A stretch of 8,747 nucleotides of DNA from Alphaproteobacteria bacterium. Its GTDB lineage: Bacteria > Pseudomonadota > Alphaproteobacteria > Micropepsales > Micropepsaceae. Below are positions 1 through 6,554 of this stretch, in pieces. Each line of letters starts with the position of its first letter. Position 1 is the first letter of the stretch. The translations under genes and the position numbers were made by a program. The notes under the pieces were generated by a model. The model saw only the letters and a program-made list of their open reading frames with translations. It ran no database searches and was not told the origin of the DNA. Location of the stretch: positions 1 to 8,747 of the forward strand of contig JAPLPI010000385.1 in assembly GCA_026400305.1 (NCBI GenBank), given 5' to 3'.

Positions 1-74
1 TAGTCGGATGGTGGACGATTAAGAGGGTAAATCTTGGGCCGCGTTTTCGTTTTGAAACAAAGAGATCGACTGAA

Positions 75-1211
75 ATGAAAATCACCAAAGTTCGCGCCCA
101 TGTCCTGGAGGCCAGACTCAGTCAGCCTTTTTCCTATTCCCGCGCCCGCTACACCACCCGTACCACAATGGTGGTGGAGATCGAAACCGATGTCGGTCTT
201 GTCGGATGGGGTGAGTGCTATGGACCGGCAAGGATAAACGCAGCGGTAGTGGAAAGCCTTTCGACGCTTCTGATTGGGCAGGATCCCATGAGAGGTGAGT
301 GGATTTGGCGGGAGATATATTCCCGCTATCGGGATCATGGGCAAAAGGGCTCAATCATCCAGGGGCTCAGTGGAATCGACATCGCACTCTGGGATCTAAA
401 AGGAAAATTCCTTGGCCAGCCGATACACCGACTGATGGGCGGCCCCCTTCGGTCCGAGGTACGCGCCTATGCCACCGGCCTTTATCGCCGCGATGAGGGC
501 AGACCGGATGTGTACCTCGCCGAAGAGGCGGCGGGTTATGCCAGCGAAGGCTTCAATGCGGTAAAATTGAAAGTCGGTTTCGGCGTTTCCGAGGATGCGC
601 GAGTCACCAAGGCTATCCGCGACGCAATCGGGCCGACCGTCGGGCTTCTCATCGACGCCAACCACGCCTATGATGCGGTTTCAGCGATCAAATTGGGCAG
701 AAAGATCGAGGGGCTCGATATTGGCTGGTTCGAAGAACCGGTTCCCCCTGAAGACGTTGCGGGTCATCGTCAGGTTCGTGAAGCGCTGACAATCCCGATC
801 GCAAGTGGCGAATGCGAATTTACCCGCTTCGGCTTCCGCGATCTCATCACCACCCGGGCCGTGGATATCGTGCAGCCGGACACCTGCTCGGCCGGCGGTC
901 TTTCAGAGTGCAAGAAAATTGCAGACTTCGCCGAAACCTATAATCTTCGCTATGCACCGCATGTATGGGGCAGTGGCATAGCAATGGCTGCGGCACTGCA
1001 GCTTCTTGCGGTCATTCCATCCTTCACGCCGCTGTCTCTTAATCCGGTCGAGCCGATGCTCGAATTCGACCGGACCGAGCATCCTATCCGCGAAGCATTG
1101 CTACTAGTGCCCATCGAACATCGAAAAGGCATAGTGCAGGTTCCTGACGGTCCCGGATTGGGCATCGAGATCGACCGCAGAGTGCTGGAACAGTTCGCTA
1201 AGGCTACGTAG
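75..1211 (+). CDS. Mandelate racemase/muconate lactonizing enzyme family protein, D-galactarolactone cycloisomerase-like
   Basis: Cytoplasmic enolase-superfamily enzyme of 378 aa, full length for the family. An N-terminal capping domain (about 1-125) precedes a TIM barrel. Visible catalytic set: the KxK motif at K164/K166 (AVKLKVGFG), Mg2+ ligands D194 (LLIDAN), E220 (WFEEP) and E246 (ASGE), and the D269/H296 pair (QPD and APHVWG). That is the mandelate-racemase subgroup pattern: abstraction of a proton alpha to a carboxylate. From memory, the sequence resembles Agrobacterium D-galactarolactone cycloisomerase (Gci) along its length, including GWGEC.GPAR.NAAVV near 44-59, LSGIDIALWD near 98-107 and the NP.EP..EFDRT stretch near 323-334. 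Gci opens galactaro-1,4-lactone to a 3-deoxy-2-keto-hexarate in uronate breakdown. Family is certain; the exact substrate (sugar-acid lactone, galactonate or other acid sugar) is inferred. The ATG at 75 has only a weak AAAGAG about 10 nt upstream, but it gives the family's usual MKIT start. No sugar-acid pathway partner is visible beside it. Confidence 0.93.
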   Translation: MKITKVRAHVLEARLSQPFSYSRARYTTRTTMVVEIETDVGLVGWGECYGPARINAAVVESLSTLLIGQDPMRGEWIWREIYSRYRDHGQKGSIIQGLSGIDIALWDLKGKFLGQPIHRLMGGPLRSEVRAYATGLYRRDEGRPDVYLAEEAAGYASEGFNAVKLKVGFGVSEDARVTKAIRDAIGPTVGLLIDANHAYDAVSAIKLGRKIEGLDIGWFEEPVPPEDVAGHRQVREALTIPIASGECEFTRFGFRDLITTRAVDIVQPDTCSAGGLSECKKIADFAETYNLRYAPHVWGSGIAMAAALQLLAVIPSFTPLSLNPVEPMLEFDRTEHPIREALLLVPIEHRKGIVQVPDGPGLGIEIDRRVLEQFAKAT

Positions 1212-1617
1212 GCCTGCGGGGTATTTTGTTCCAGCGTTATTGAGGCTACTGCATAGCTGGCGATCCATCTAGATGATTGTGTCACGGGTATAAAAGCTAG
1301 AGGCGCAGACGTTATAGGTCTATGGCAAGCAGCACCAAGACTGTCGAAGCGAATATCCCAGTACCGAGCGCCATCTCGCAGCCCCCATTTCCCGCAGCAT
1401 ACCCCCTTCCGCCCGCCCTATGTAGCCGGGATGATGGCTCGCCGGGCTGATCTAGGCTAGGGTTTGGGCGGATTAGGCGGGATAGGGGCAGTCTTTCTAT
1501 GCCGCTGGTACAAAATATCCGTCAGGTCAGGGATAGATCAAGCAATTGATCCAACTCGCCCCCACTCCCGTAAAAAATATCGAGTTATTCTAAAAAGCGA
1601 TGAATAGGGACACAGTC
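1212..1617. other. Intergenic region, about 400 nt, no convincing gene
   Basis: Neither strand carries a believable reading frame here; only peptides of about 20 and 42 codons without a good ribosome site were found. The one clear structure is a hairpin at 1536-1551, with GATCAA and TTGATC arms and a GCAA tetraloop, about 65 nt upstream of the next gene. A looser dyad (TAGCCGG / CCGGGCT) lies near 1422-1450. The last 50 nt become A+T-rich just before the small secreted protein gene, where its promoter would be expected, but no clean -35/-10 pair can be named. Confidence 0.5.
1606..1610 (+). promoter_or_regulatory. Ribosome binding site deciding the start at 1618
   Basis: AGGGA lies 7 nt before the ATG at 1618. 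An in-frame ATG at 1600 has no comparable site and would put six residues in front of a typical signal peptide (MKKTIVFAIL), so 1618 is preferred. Confidence 0.6.
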
Positions 1618-1947
1618 ATGAAAAAAACCATCGTCTTCGCTATATTGGGAACAATTCTTTCAGTTTCCACAACTTGGGCCAAGAACACGTGCGTCCGAAC
1701 GCGCGATATCGAAAGTTCCGCCTCTAAAGATGGCAAAACGTTGGTTTTCAAGATGCGCGGCGGGAGTACGCTCGTCAATCACCTAAGGGGCGTCTGTCCA
1801 GGCCTTAAATATGATGGCTTCATATGGGTTATCCGAGGCGGTAACGATGAAGTCTGCGAAAACCAGCAGAGCCTGCAAGTACTGCGCTCAGGTGAGATAT
1901 GCATGCTTGGAAGCTTTGATCAACCAACAACTAAGCCAAAAAAATAA
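1618..1947 (+). CDS. Small exported four-cysteine protein, DUF6491-like
   Basis: A 109-aa protein starting with a Sec-type signal peptide: KK at 2-3, a hydrophobic core at about 5-18, and a likely cut after W20-A21. The mature part is about 88 residues with four cysteines (C25, C60, C80, C95), which could form two disulfides in the periplasm. CVRTRDIESS (25-34), CPGLKYDGF (60-68) and SGEICMLG (91-98) resemble the DUF6491 family of small secreted proteobacterial proteins, recalled by pattern only; its function is unknown. The tail is short and lysine-rich. The gene is visibly more A+T-rich than its neighbours (about 40% GC in its first 60 nt). It stands alone: about 400 nt of non-coding DNA upstream, and a convergent gene remnant downstream. 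Exported small protein is secure; the family name is moderately so. Confidence 0.75.
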   Translation: MKKTIVFAILGTILSVSTTWAKNTCVRTRDIESSASKDGKTLVFKMRGGSTLVNHLRGVCPGLKYDGFIWVIRGGNDEVCENQQSLQVLRSGEICMLGSFDQPTTKPKK

Positions 1948-2039
1948 TCAGATCACGTTTTCATACAGCAAGGCATAGGCAGCCGGGCTGGATGGCTCTG
2001 CTGGCCTTGGGGTCGGCGTGATTGCTCAGAAGTGGCGGC

Positions 2040-2204
2040 CTATTCCCAGCGATCCTTCGTCTTGGCCTTGTCGAATGTCTGCCATTGCATGTTGGCCGGG
2101 CTGTCAGCCCCGCCCCGTTTCAACGCGATCACGTGGTCGATGATGTTGCCGGGACATGGCCCGGTAGGCAGAAGCGTGACTGGGCAATGCCACGAAGGGA
2201 AGCG
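2040..2204 (-). pseudogene. HNH endonuclease, 5'-truncated remnant
   Basis: The minus strand encodes 54 residues ending at TAG (2042-2040) that read as the C-terminal HNH domain of a small secreted-type HNH endonuclease family. In order it has a CP and a CPG cysteine pair (residues 7-8 and 17-19 of the fragment), IDHVIAL with the catalytic-type His, GGAD, NMQWQ carrying the HNH Asn, and the family's typical ending KTKDRWE. There is no ATG or GTG, and the usual N-terminal 30-40 residues (signal peptide and helix) are missing. The frame opens directly behind the NHL gene's TGA at 2207-2205 and is in the same frame, so it would be translated only by readthrough. Best explained as a decayed gene whose 5' part was lost. 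The HNH identity rests on the motif chain and is fairly firm. Confidence 0.65.
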
Positions 2205-3287
2205 TCATAAGCGCAACGCCCGGATACGGTTGTTTTCCGTGTCCCCGATATAGAGCAGCCCATTACGGATATGCAGTCCGTGCGGCCGCGCCAGCGAACA
2301 TTGCAGCGGATCACCATCAGGCCCGTCACCCCGCGCCCCGGTGCCCACCACGGTGGTGACCAGGCCGTCGCGCAAGGACACCCGTCGGATCACATGGTTC
2401 TCGGTGTCGGCGATATAAAGACTGCGGTCCGGCGCATAGGCGATGCCCTTGGGCCCGTTCCATGTCGCATCCCGCGCCGGCCCTCCATCGCCGGCATAGC
2501 CCTTAGCGCCTGTGCCCGCGATGTGCCGCATAAACCCGGCGCGCGGATCAAGAGAATAGACTTTGTTACCCTCGCGCAGGATCAGATACATGGTCCCGTC
2601 CGGCCCGATATCGATGGAGCGCGGGCCATTGAGCGGCGACAGCAGCGGCGCGCCATCCGGCGTGTCCGCCGCCTGCCCTGTTCCCGCCCAAGTGGTGATG
2701 ATGCCGGTGGCGGCATTGCGCTTGCGGATGCGGTTGTTCTTAATGTCACAGATATAGAGGTCGCCGCGCCGGTCCAGCACGATGCTGTGCGGCTGGTTGA
2801 GCTGGCCGGCCTCTGACGGGCCGCCATCGCCGCCAAAGCCGGGCGCACCGGTGCCGGCCAGGGTCGAGATCATCCCGCCGCGCGTGATCTTGCGGATGAC
2901 ATGGGTGTCGCGCTCGGCCACCAGCATATTGCCGGCTTGGTCGAAACGGATTTCATGGGGCACGCTAAGGCGTGCCGCCCTGGCCAGGCCGCCATCACCG
3001 CCATGGCCGCTTTCGCCCGTACCTGCCACAACGAAGACCTTGCCGCCGCGCAGTTGCAGCACACGGTTACTGCCGAAGTCAGCCCAGCTAAGCGATCCAT
3101 CCGGTGCGCTGTCCACGCCAAAGGGCTGGTTTATGTCTGCGGTGGCAGCGGCGTCCCCGTCATGAGCCATGCCCCGCACGCCAGTGCCAACTAATGTGAA
3201 AATTCGCTGCGGCGCAGCGAAGGCCGGGCACGGCGTCACAGCAAGGCCTGCGCCTAGGACGATGCGGCGTGTCAAGGAAAAATTCAT
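2205..3287 (-). CDS. NHL-repeat six-bladed beta-propeller protein with Tat-like signal peptide
   Basis: A 360-aa exported propeller. The N-terminus carries a twin-arginine motif (TRRIVLG, 6-12), a hydrophobic stretch and AFA|AP as the likely cut near 24, suggesting Tat export. The rest is six repeats of about 56 residues, each opening with GTG and usually followed by a GxxGDGG turn (GTG at 34, 89, 145, 202, 258, 315). Each repeat then has a P-x-G/S-I strand and an LYI.D..N.RIR strand, the NHL signature. The C-terminal strand (RIRAL, 354-358) and the N-terminal RIFTLV (28-33) could close the ring, so the propeller looks complete. NHL propellers bind ligands or proteins; some relatives are lyases or Ser/Thr-kinase sensors, but no catalytic domain is present here. 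The ATG at 3287 has no good Shine-Dalgarno, and an in-frame stop lies just upstream. Very GC-rich. The partner is unknown. Confidence 0.85.
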   Translation of the reverse strand: MNFSLTRRIVLGAGLAVTPCPAFAAPQRIFTLVGTGVRGMAHDGDAAATADINQPFGVDSAPDGSLSWADFGSNRVLQLRGGKVFVVAGTGESGHGGDGGLARAARLSVPHEIRFDQAGNMLVAERDTHVIRKITRGGMISTLAGTGAPGFGGDGGPSEAGQLNQPHSIVLDRRGDLYICDIKNNRIRKRNAATGIITTWAGTGQAADTPDGAPLLSPLNGPRSIDIGPDGTMYLILREGNKVYSLDPRAGFMRHIAGTGAKGYAGDGGPARDATWNGPKGIAYAPDRSLYIADTENHVIRRVSLRDGLVTTVVGTGARGDGPDGDPLQCSLARPHGLHIRNGLLYIGDTENNRIRALRL

Positions 3288-3413
3288 TGCGCCACACTAG
3301 CGGCAAGCGGAGGCCCCGTCCACGCCGCTCCACCGCCCGGCTCTATAAGATGGTCCCAAGAACGCAAATGAATCACGGAGAGTGATCTGGGGTTCTGACA
3401 CGTCGCAACACGC

Positions 3414-3427
3414 TGTCTTCGAAGACA
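3414..3427. repeat. Perfect 14-bp palindrome between desaturase and NHL genes
   Basis: TGTCTTC directly abuts GAAGACA, a perfect dyad without a spacer. It lies 127 nt upstream of the NHL gene start and 32 nt beyond the desaturase stop. It could be an operator for a dimeric regulator; a role as terminator is unlikely, as no T-run follows. Confidence 0.4.
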
Positions 3428-3458
3428 TTGAATCTGGATGGAACTGGCTGCGGCATAA

Positions 3459-4571
3459 TTATTCATTCATCTGCGACGCTTTTACAGGCGCTTGCGCCTG
3501 TTTCTGAAAAGCGCGGTGATTAAAGGGGGCCAACATCAAGCCGACGAACGACCGCGGATAATTCACTACCTCCCCGATTCCGATATCATCGTTCGGCTGT
3601 TTGCCTTTTGGCAAATAGAAGGTGCCAAATAAAAGGTCCCAGATGATGACGTCGCCGCCGTAATTGGTGTTGCCTTCTCGTGGGTCCTTGGAGTGGTGAT
3701 AGCGATGATTCTTCGGTGACGAAAAAATGAAATCAAAGGGTCCAAGGATTACGTCCATATTGGTGTGCTGGAAGCGTCCACTAGTGCGGCTGATCAGGAA
3801 CGCAACAAATACGCTTTCGACAGGCGCCTTTACGAAAGCGAGAGGGATTGCCCAATGAAATCCTTGCACTAATCTTTCAATCGGGTGGGATCTTGTGCCG
3901 TTGAACCAGTAGAGGCGGTCTGAGGAATGGTGTACGGCGTGCCAACGCCACATGAAGCTGTTTTCATGCATCCACCGGTGGTACCAGTAGCGAAAGAAAT
4001 CGTTGATCACCAGGAGCAAAAAGACCTGCGCCACGGGCGGGAGCGATGATGGCCAAATGGATTGCCCAATCGCTGGCGATATCTTCTGCACCACAATGGC
4101 GATGGTCGCGAGTTGCAGCGGCACTATAATCCAGTCACCGCAAATTTTATTTCCGAATAGCAGCATGACGTCGGTCGACGCGTCAGGATTTTTCAGCCAC
4201 TTCCTGCTGAACGGTATCAACCGCTCAATCGGCATCCATATCGCGCCATAAATCAAGTACATGCCGATCGATGCAATGAATGTCTGACTCGTATAGCCGC
4301 CCTTGACCAAATTGAAACCGATTACGAAGGTGACGGTCATGAACAGCGGAAAGATCGTAACCTGCAGAATTTTTTTGAAGAGCGTACCTTCGATCCTGTG
4401 ACTTAATGGATCAATCCTATCGAGCAACCAGCTGATTTGCTTCACCACTGCGACATAGAAAAAATACTCTATGGGGTGGAACACGCGCTCCGCTACTCGA
4501 CCAAACCAGACCCAGAACGGCTTCAAGACTTTTAAGTATATTTCATGTGAATGAATGGCTGGTTGCGACAT
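3459..4571 (-). CDS. Sterol desaturase / fatty acid hydroxylase family membrane protein
   Basis: A 370-aa integral membrane di-iron oxygenase. The histidine clusters that bind the iron pair are all present: HRWMH (198-202), HAVHH (211-215), single His at 229 and 269, and HRYHH (289-293), followed by the family's NTNYGGDVIIWDLLFGTFY (301-319). Hydrophobic segments lie at about 69-89, 98-115, 143-162, 181-193 and 236-258. The family (PF04116) uses O2 to hydroxylate or desaturate lipids such as sterols, carotenoids, fatty acids or ether lipids; the substrate here cannot be told. The ATG at 4571 has a good Shine-Dalgarno (GAGAAGG, 4587-4581). It lies 38 nt behind the glycoside hydrolase fragment on the same strand, so it may be co-transcribed with it. 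Its base composition (42-57% GC in sampled 60-nt lines) is far below the adjacent NHL gene, suggesting separate acquisition. The last residues contain an 8-bp inverted repeat near 3484-3501. Confidence 0.92.
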   Translation of the reverse strand: MSQPAIHSHEIYLKVLKPFWVWFGRVAERVFHPIEYFFYVAVVKQISWLLDRIDPLSHRIEGTLFKKILQVTIFPLFMTVTFVIGFNLVKGGYTSQTFIASIGMYLIYGAIWMPIERLIPFSRKWLKNPDASTDVMLLFGNKICGDWIIVPLQLATIAIVVQKISPAIGQSIWPSSLPPVAQVFLLLVINDFFRYWYHRWMHENSFMWRWHAVHHSSDRLYWFNGTRSHPIERLVQGFHWAIPLAFVKAPVESVFVAFLISRTSGRFQHTNMDVILGPFDFIFSSPKNHRYHHSKDPREGNTNYGGDVIIWDLLFGTFYLPKGKQPNDDIGIGEVVNYPRSFVGLMLAPFNHRAFQKQAQAPVKASQMNE

Positions 4572-4609
4572 GTAATTAAACCTTCTCTAGGTAATGTCCC
4601 AGAGGCAGA

Positions 4610-5076
4610 TCACAACAAGTCAACCGCAACGATTTCATGCGCTAAGACGCTCGGAACTTTGACGATAAGGCGTCCGTCTTCGATGTGGATGGCGGCGTCC
4701 GTTCCCGTCTCCAGTAGTCTCACCGCCTTGGCGGTGCGACCCTGCGGCAGCTCCAGACTTACCGTGTAAGGCCCCATAGCAATTAGCTCGCGCATATATC
4801 CCTTCATTGCCATTGGATTTGTCAGGTTGACCAGATGGGCCGTGACCGAGTCCTTTTGCCGCCAATAGCTAACATCCACCATGCCTTGCCCGCTCACTGT
4901 CAATGGTTGCGAGTCGCGCGCGGCACAGGCCACCGCGTTACGCAGCAACGCTAGGTGATCCTGGTTGGAGGCCCCCCAGAAACAGCGATCCAAGTCGAAG
5001 GGAAAATAAACCACCCACCCCTTGCCAACAACGGCCAGCGGCACTTGTTGTCCTACGAGAAATAGGCGTCGGTGCG
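4610..5076 (-). pseudogene. C-terminal fragment of a large glycoside hydrolase (GHL6 / beta-galactosidase-trimerisation-like)
   Basis: About 155 residues, ending at TGA 4612-4610, match the C-terminal end of a secreted-type glycosyl hydrolase family (alpha-amylase-like, 'hypothetical glycosyl hydrolase 6') as I recall it. Recognisable in order are GWVVYFPFDLDRCFW, LLRNAVACAA, the beta-sandwich stretches LTVSGQGMVDVSYWRQ and TAHLVNLTNPMAMKG, and the family's ending VPSVLAHEIVAVDL. The catalytic barrel, normally several hundred residues upstream, is absent. The same frame stays open to 5323, but that upstream part is only the shadow of the oxygenase gene, read in another frame. The point where hydrolase sequence starts is near 5076, within a few bases of the oxygenase stop (5080-5082). 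No start codon or ribosome site was found at the fragment's head. Likely non-functional and left by a deletion; the start coordinate is approximate. Confidence 0.7.
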
Positions 5077-5079
5077 CTT

Positions 5080-6462
5080 CTATAGCGGCGCCCGCCGCCT
5101 GCCATACAGCATGGTCAGGTTGATCCGCCGGTTGGTGTAGCCGGGCCTGAAATTCACCCTGTCGGTCTGGTGGAACAGATGCGAAGCGAATACTAAGGCC
5201 CGGTTGGAGCGGTACGGCACGGTGACGCTTCGTGCGCCCCGCCGCTTCAGATAGGCCTGGCAGCCGGCGGTGTCGCCGATATATTCCGACTGTTTCCAGT
5301 CGTCCGGTGCGGCGACATCCCACACCGTCAGTCCGCCATGCTCGGGATCAAGGTTTGCCTCGTCCGGCGTGATCCAGAAATTGAACGTCACCAGAGAGGG
5401 ATCAGCATGCGTGCCAACGCCGCTGAGTCGGCTGTCATACTTGAAGGCCCAAAGATAACGCAGGTGATGCCCTTCCATAATTTCGGCATAAACTTGGCGC
5501 AGTTCCTCGTCGATCTGCGCGATTAGCGGGCAGGCAAGCCCATGTTCCGGCATGGCGGTGAGATAGCCATCGGGGTGCGTGTCGCGCCAAATTGTCGAAC
5601 CCCAGCAGAAGCGCCGCAGCTTTTCCAGCGCCGCCACCGTCAGAAGATCGTCGATCACGATGATTTGAGGCTTACGGGACTGCCATTGCCGCACCGCGTC
5701 GGCGACATTGCCAACATTGACCGCCTTGCCAGCAATGCGACTGCCGTCCGCAAGCTGGAACCGCTGAATGTCCCCGCCTGTGTCGCGCAAATAATCACGC
5801 TGTTCGCTATCATGTTGCAGCCGGTGCGGCAGCTCGGACTGCTGCGGCATGCACCCATAGGCCGGATAGGCTAGCTGGGCGTGACGGTGAAAGCAGGCAA
5901 AGCTTTCGGCGATCCGGCCTGGAACAGGCTCGCCTTCCCGCAGCAGCAGGTTTCCCAGCCGGAACAGCGCGTCGACATTGTCGGGTGCCACGGCAAGAAC
6001 CATCTCCGTGCCCAGGAACGGCGCGATGTCATGCGGAGTCAGACCATAGCGGTCTGTCAGCCACCGAATCATCTCGGTGGTGGCGCTTTTCATCGCGGCA
6101 TCGACTGTCACGCCAGTACCGACGATCATGACATGATCGGCATTTTCCAGACGCGGCTGACCAAGTGCCTTGTCTGCAATCAGATCCACGCGGAAGTTGA
6201 CATCCTTTGAACGGGCTTGTCCGCCCTCTTCAACGAAAAGGCGTCCGTCGGTCATCGGAAGATAATAGTTGATGCCCCCCAACTCCCGGACCGCCACGTC
6301 CCAGACGCCACTAAAATCTGCCGTCTGCGCCCTTGCGCCAGTTGAGGCCAAAAGTATCTGCGCCAGACCCAGATGCTTCTTTATGGCACGCTGCGGCCGG
6401 CGACCGCGCGCCTGGGCAGGGCAAACACCTGCTCCGCCCAACAGATATCTGACTGCCGGCAT
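5080..6462 (-). CDS. Chimeric ORF: acetamidase/formamidase C-terminal part fused to TPR 2OG-Fe(II) oxygenase
   Basis: Using the ATG at 6462 (strong ribosome site) the product is 460 aa. Residues about 27-46 look like a signal peptide ending ARAQ. Residues about 47-152 match the end of exported acetamidase/formamidase proteins (FRVDLI, PRLENADHVMIVG, ATTEMIRWL, YGLTPHDIAPFLGTEM), but the family's GDGE metal-site segment is missing. From about residue 154 the sequence switches to one TPR-like unit (VLAVAPDNVDALFRLGNLL). It then becomes a 2OG-Fe(II) oxygenase of the type found beside TonB receptors in sphingomonads: FCWGSTIW, THAD with Fe ligands H352 and D354, the GGLTVWDV strand, LFH with H431, and RRINLT, whose arginine would bind 2-oxoglutarate. 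All oxygenase ligands are intact, so the C-terminal half may be active; the amidase half cannot be. An internal ATG at 6003 lies almost on the junction (about 6006). The oxygenase's usual further TPR repeats are missing. Substrate unknown. Confidence 0.8.
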   Translation of the reverse strand: MPAVRYLLGGAGVCPAQARGRRPQRAIKKHLGLAQILLASTGARAQTADFSGVWDVAVRELGGINYYLPMTDGRLFVEEGGQARSKDVNFRVDLIADKALGQPRLENADHVMIVGTGVTVDAAMKSATTEMIRWLTDRYGLTPHDIAPFLGTEMVLAVAPDNVDALFRLGNLLLREGEPVPGRIAESFACFHRHAQLAYPAYGCMPQQSELPHRLQHDSEQRDYLRDTGGDIQRFQLADGSRIAGKAVNVGNVADAVRQWQSRKPQIIVIDDLLTVAALEKLRRFCWGSTIWRDTHPDGYLTAMPEHGLACPLIAQIDEELRQVYAEIMEGHHLRYLWAFKYDSRLSGVGTHADPSLVTFNFWITPDEANLDPEHGGLTVWDVAAPDDWKQSEYIGDTAGCQAYLKRRGARSVTVPYRSNRALVFASHLFHQTDRVNFRPGYTNRRINLTMLYGRRRAPL

Positions 6463-6467
6463 TATAA

Positions 6468-6476
6468 TCTCCCCCC
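6468..6476 (-). promoter_or_regulatory. Strong Shine-Dalgarno deciding the start at 6462
   Basis: On the minus strand GGGGGGAGA precedes ATG 6462-6460 by 5 nt (about 6-8 nt from its GGAG core). The in-frame ATG at 6486 would leave this site inside the coding sequence and has no similar motif, so 6462 is preferred. Confidence 0.6.
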
Positions 6477-6542
6477 ACCGAAGCAATCGGAACTGGCGGG
6501 ACGCCCTTTAAAATTGTAATATTTCAGCAGCTTACAGCCGAA

Positions 6543-6554
6543 GCGGCATGCCGC
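6543..6554. promoter_or_regulatory. 12-bp perfect palindrome in the divergent promoter region
   Basis: GCGGCATGCCGC sits 28 nt before the JmjC gene start, in the 120-nt gap between the divergent oxygenase genes. The A+T-rich patch at about 6509-6526 next to it could hold promoter elements for both directions; a loose minus-strand pair TTCGGC / TACAAT with 18 nt spacing can be drawn. The palindrome may be an operator, but this is inferred from position and symmetry only. Confidence 0.3.

Noticed and set aside
1325..1400. Minus-strand 20-residue hydrophobic peptide starting MALGTGIFAS and ending LLAIDL
   Set aside because: It resembles a single membrane segment but is only 20 codons long, with no promoter or conserved context visible.
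1322..1450. 42-codon plus-strand frame starting MASSTKTVEA
   Set aside because: It is proline-rich without domain or signal features and lacks a good ribosome site; too short to support.
2271..2816. 181-codon plus-strand frame opposite the NHL gene
   Set aside because: It is an antisense shadow created by high GC; arginine/proline-rich with no recognisable motif, while the opposite strand has six clean NHL repeats.
3484..3501. Inverted repeat ACAGGCGC-TT-GCGCCTGT
   Set aside because: It lies inside the desaturase coding sequence (QAQAPVK region) and no T-run follows on the minus strand, so it is not the gene's terminator.
5077..5323. N-terminal 80 codons of the open frame running into the glycoside hydrolase fragment
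   Set aside because: This stretch is an out-of-frame shadow of the oxygenase C-terminus (RPGYTNRRINLT region) and shows no hydrolase features.
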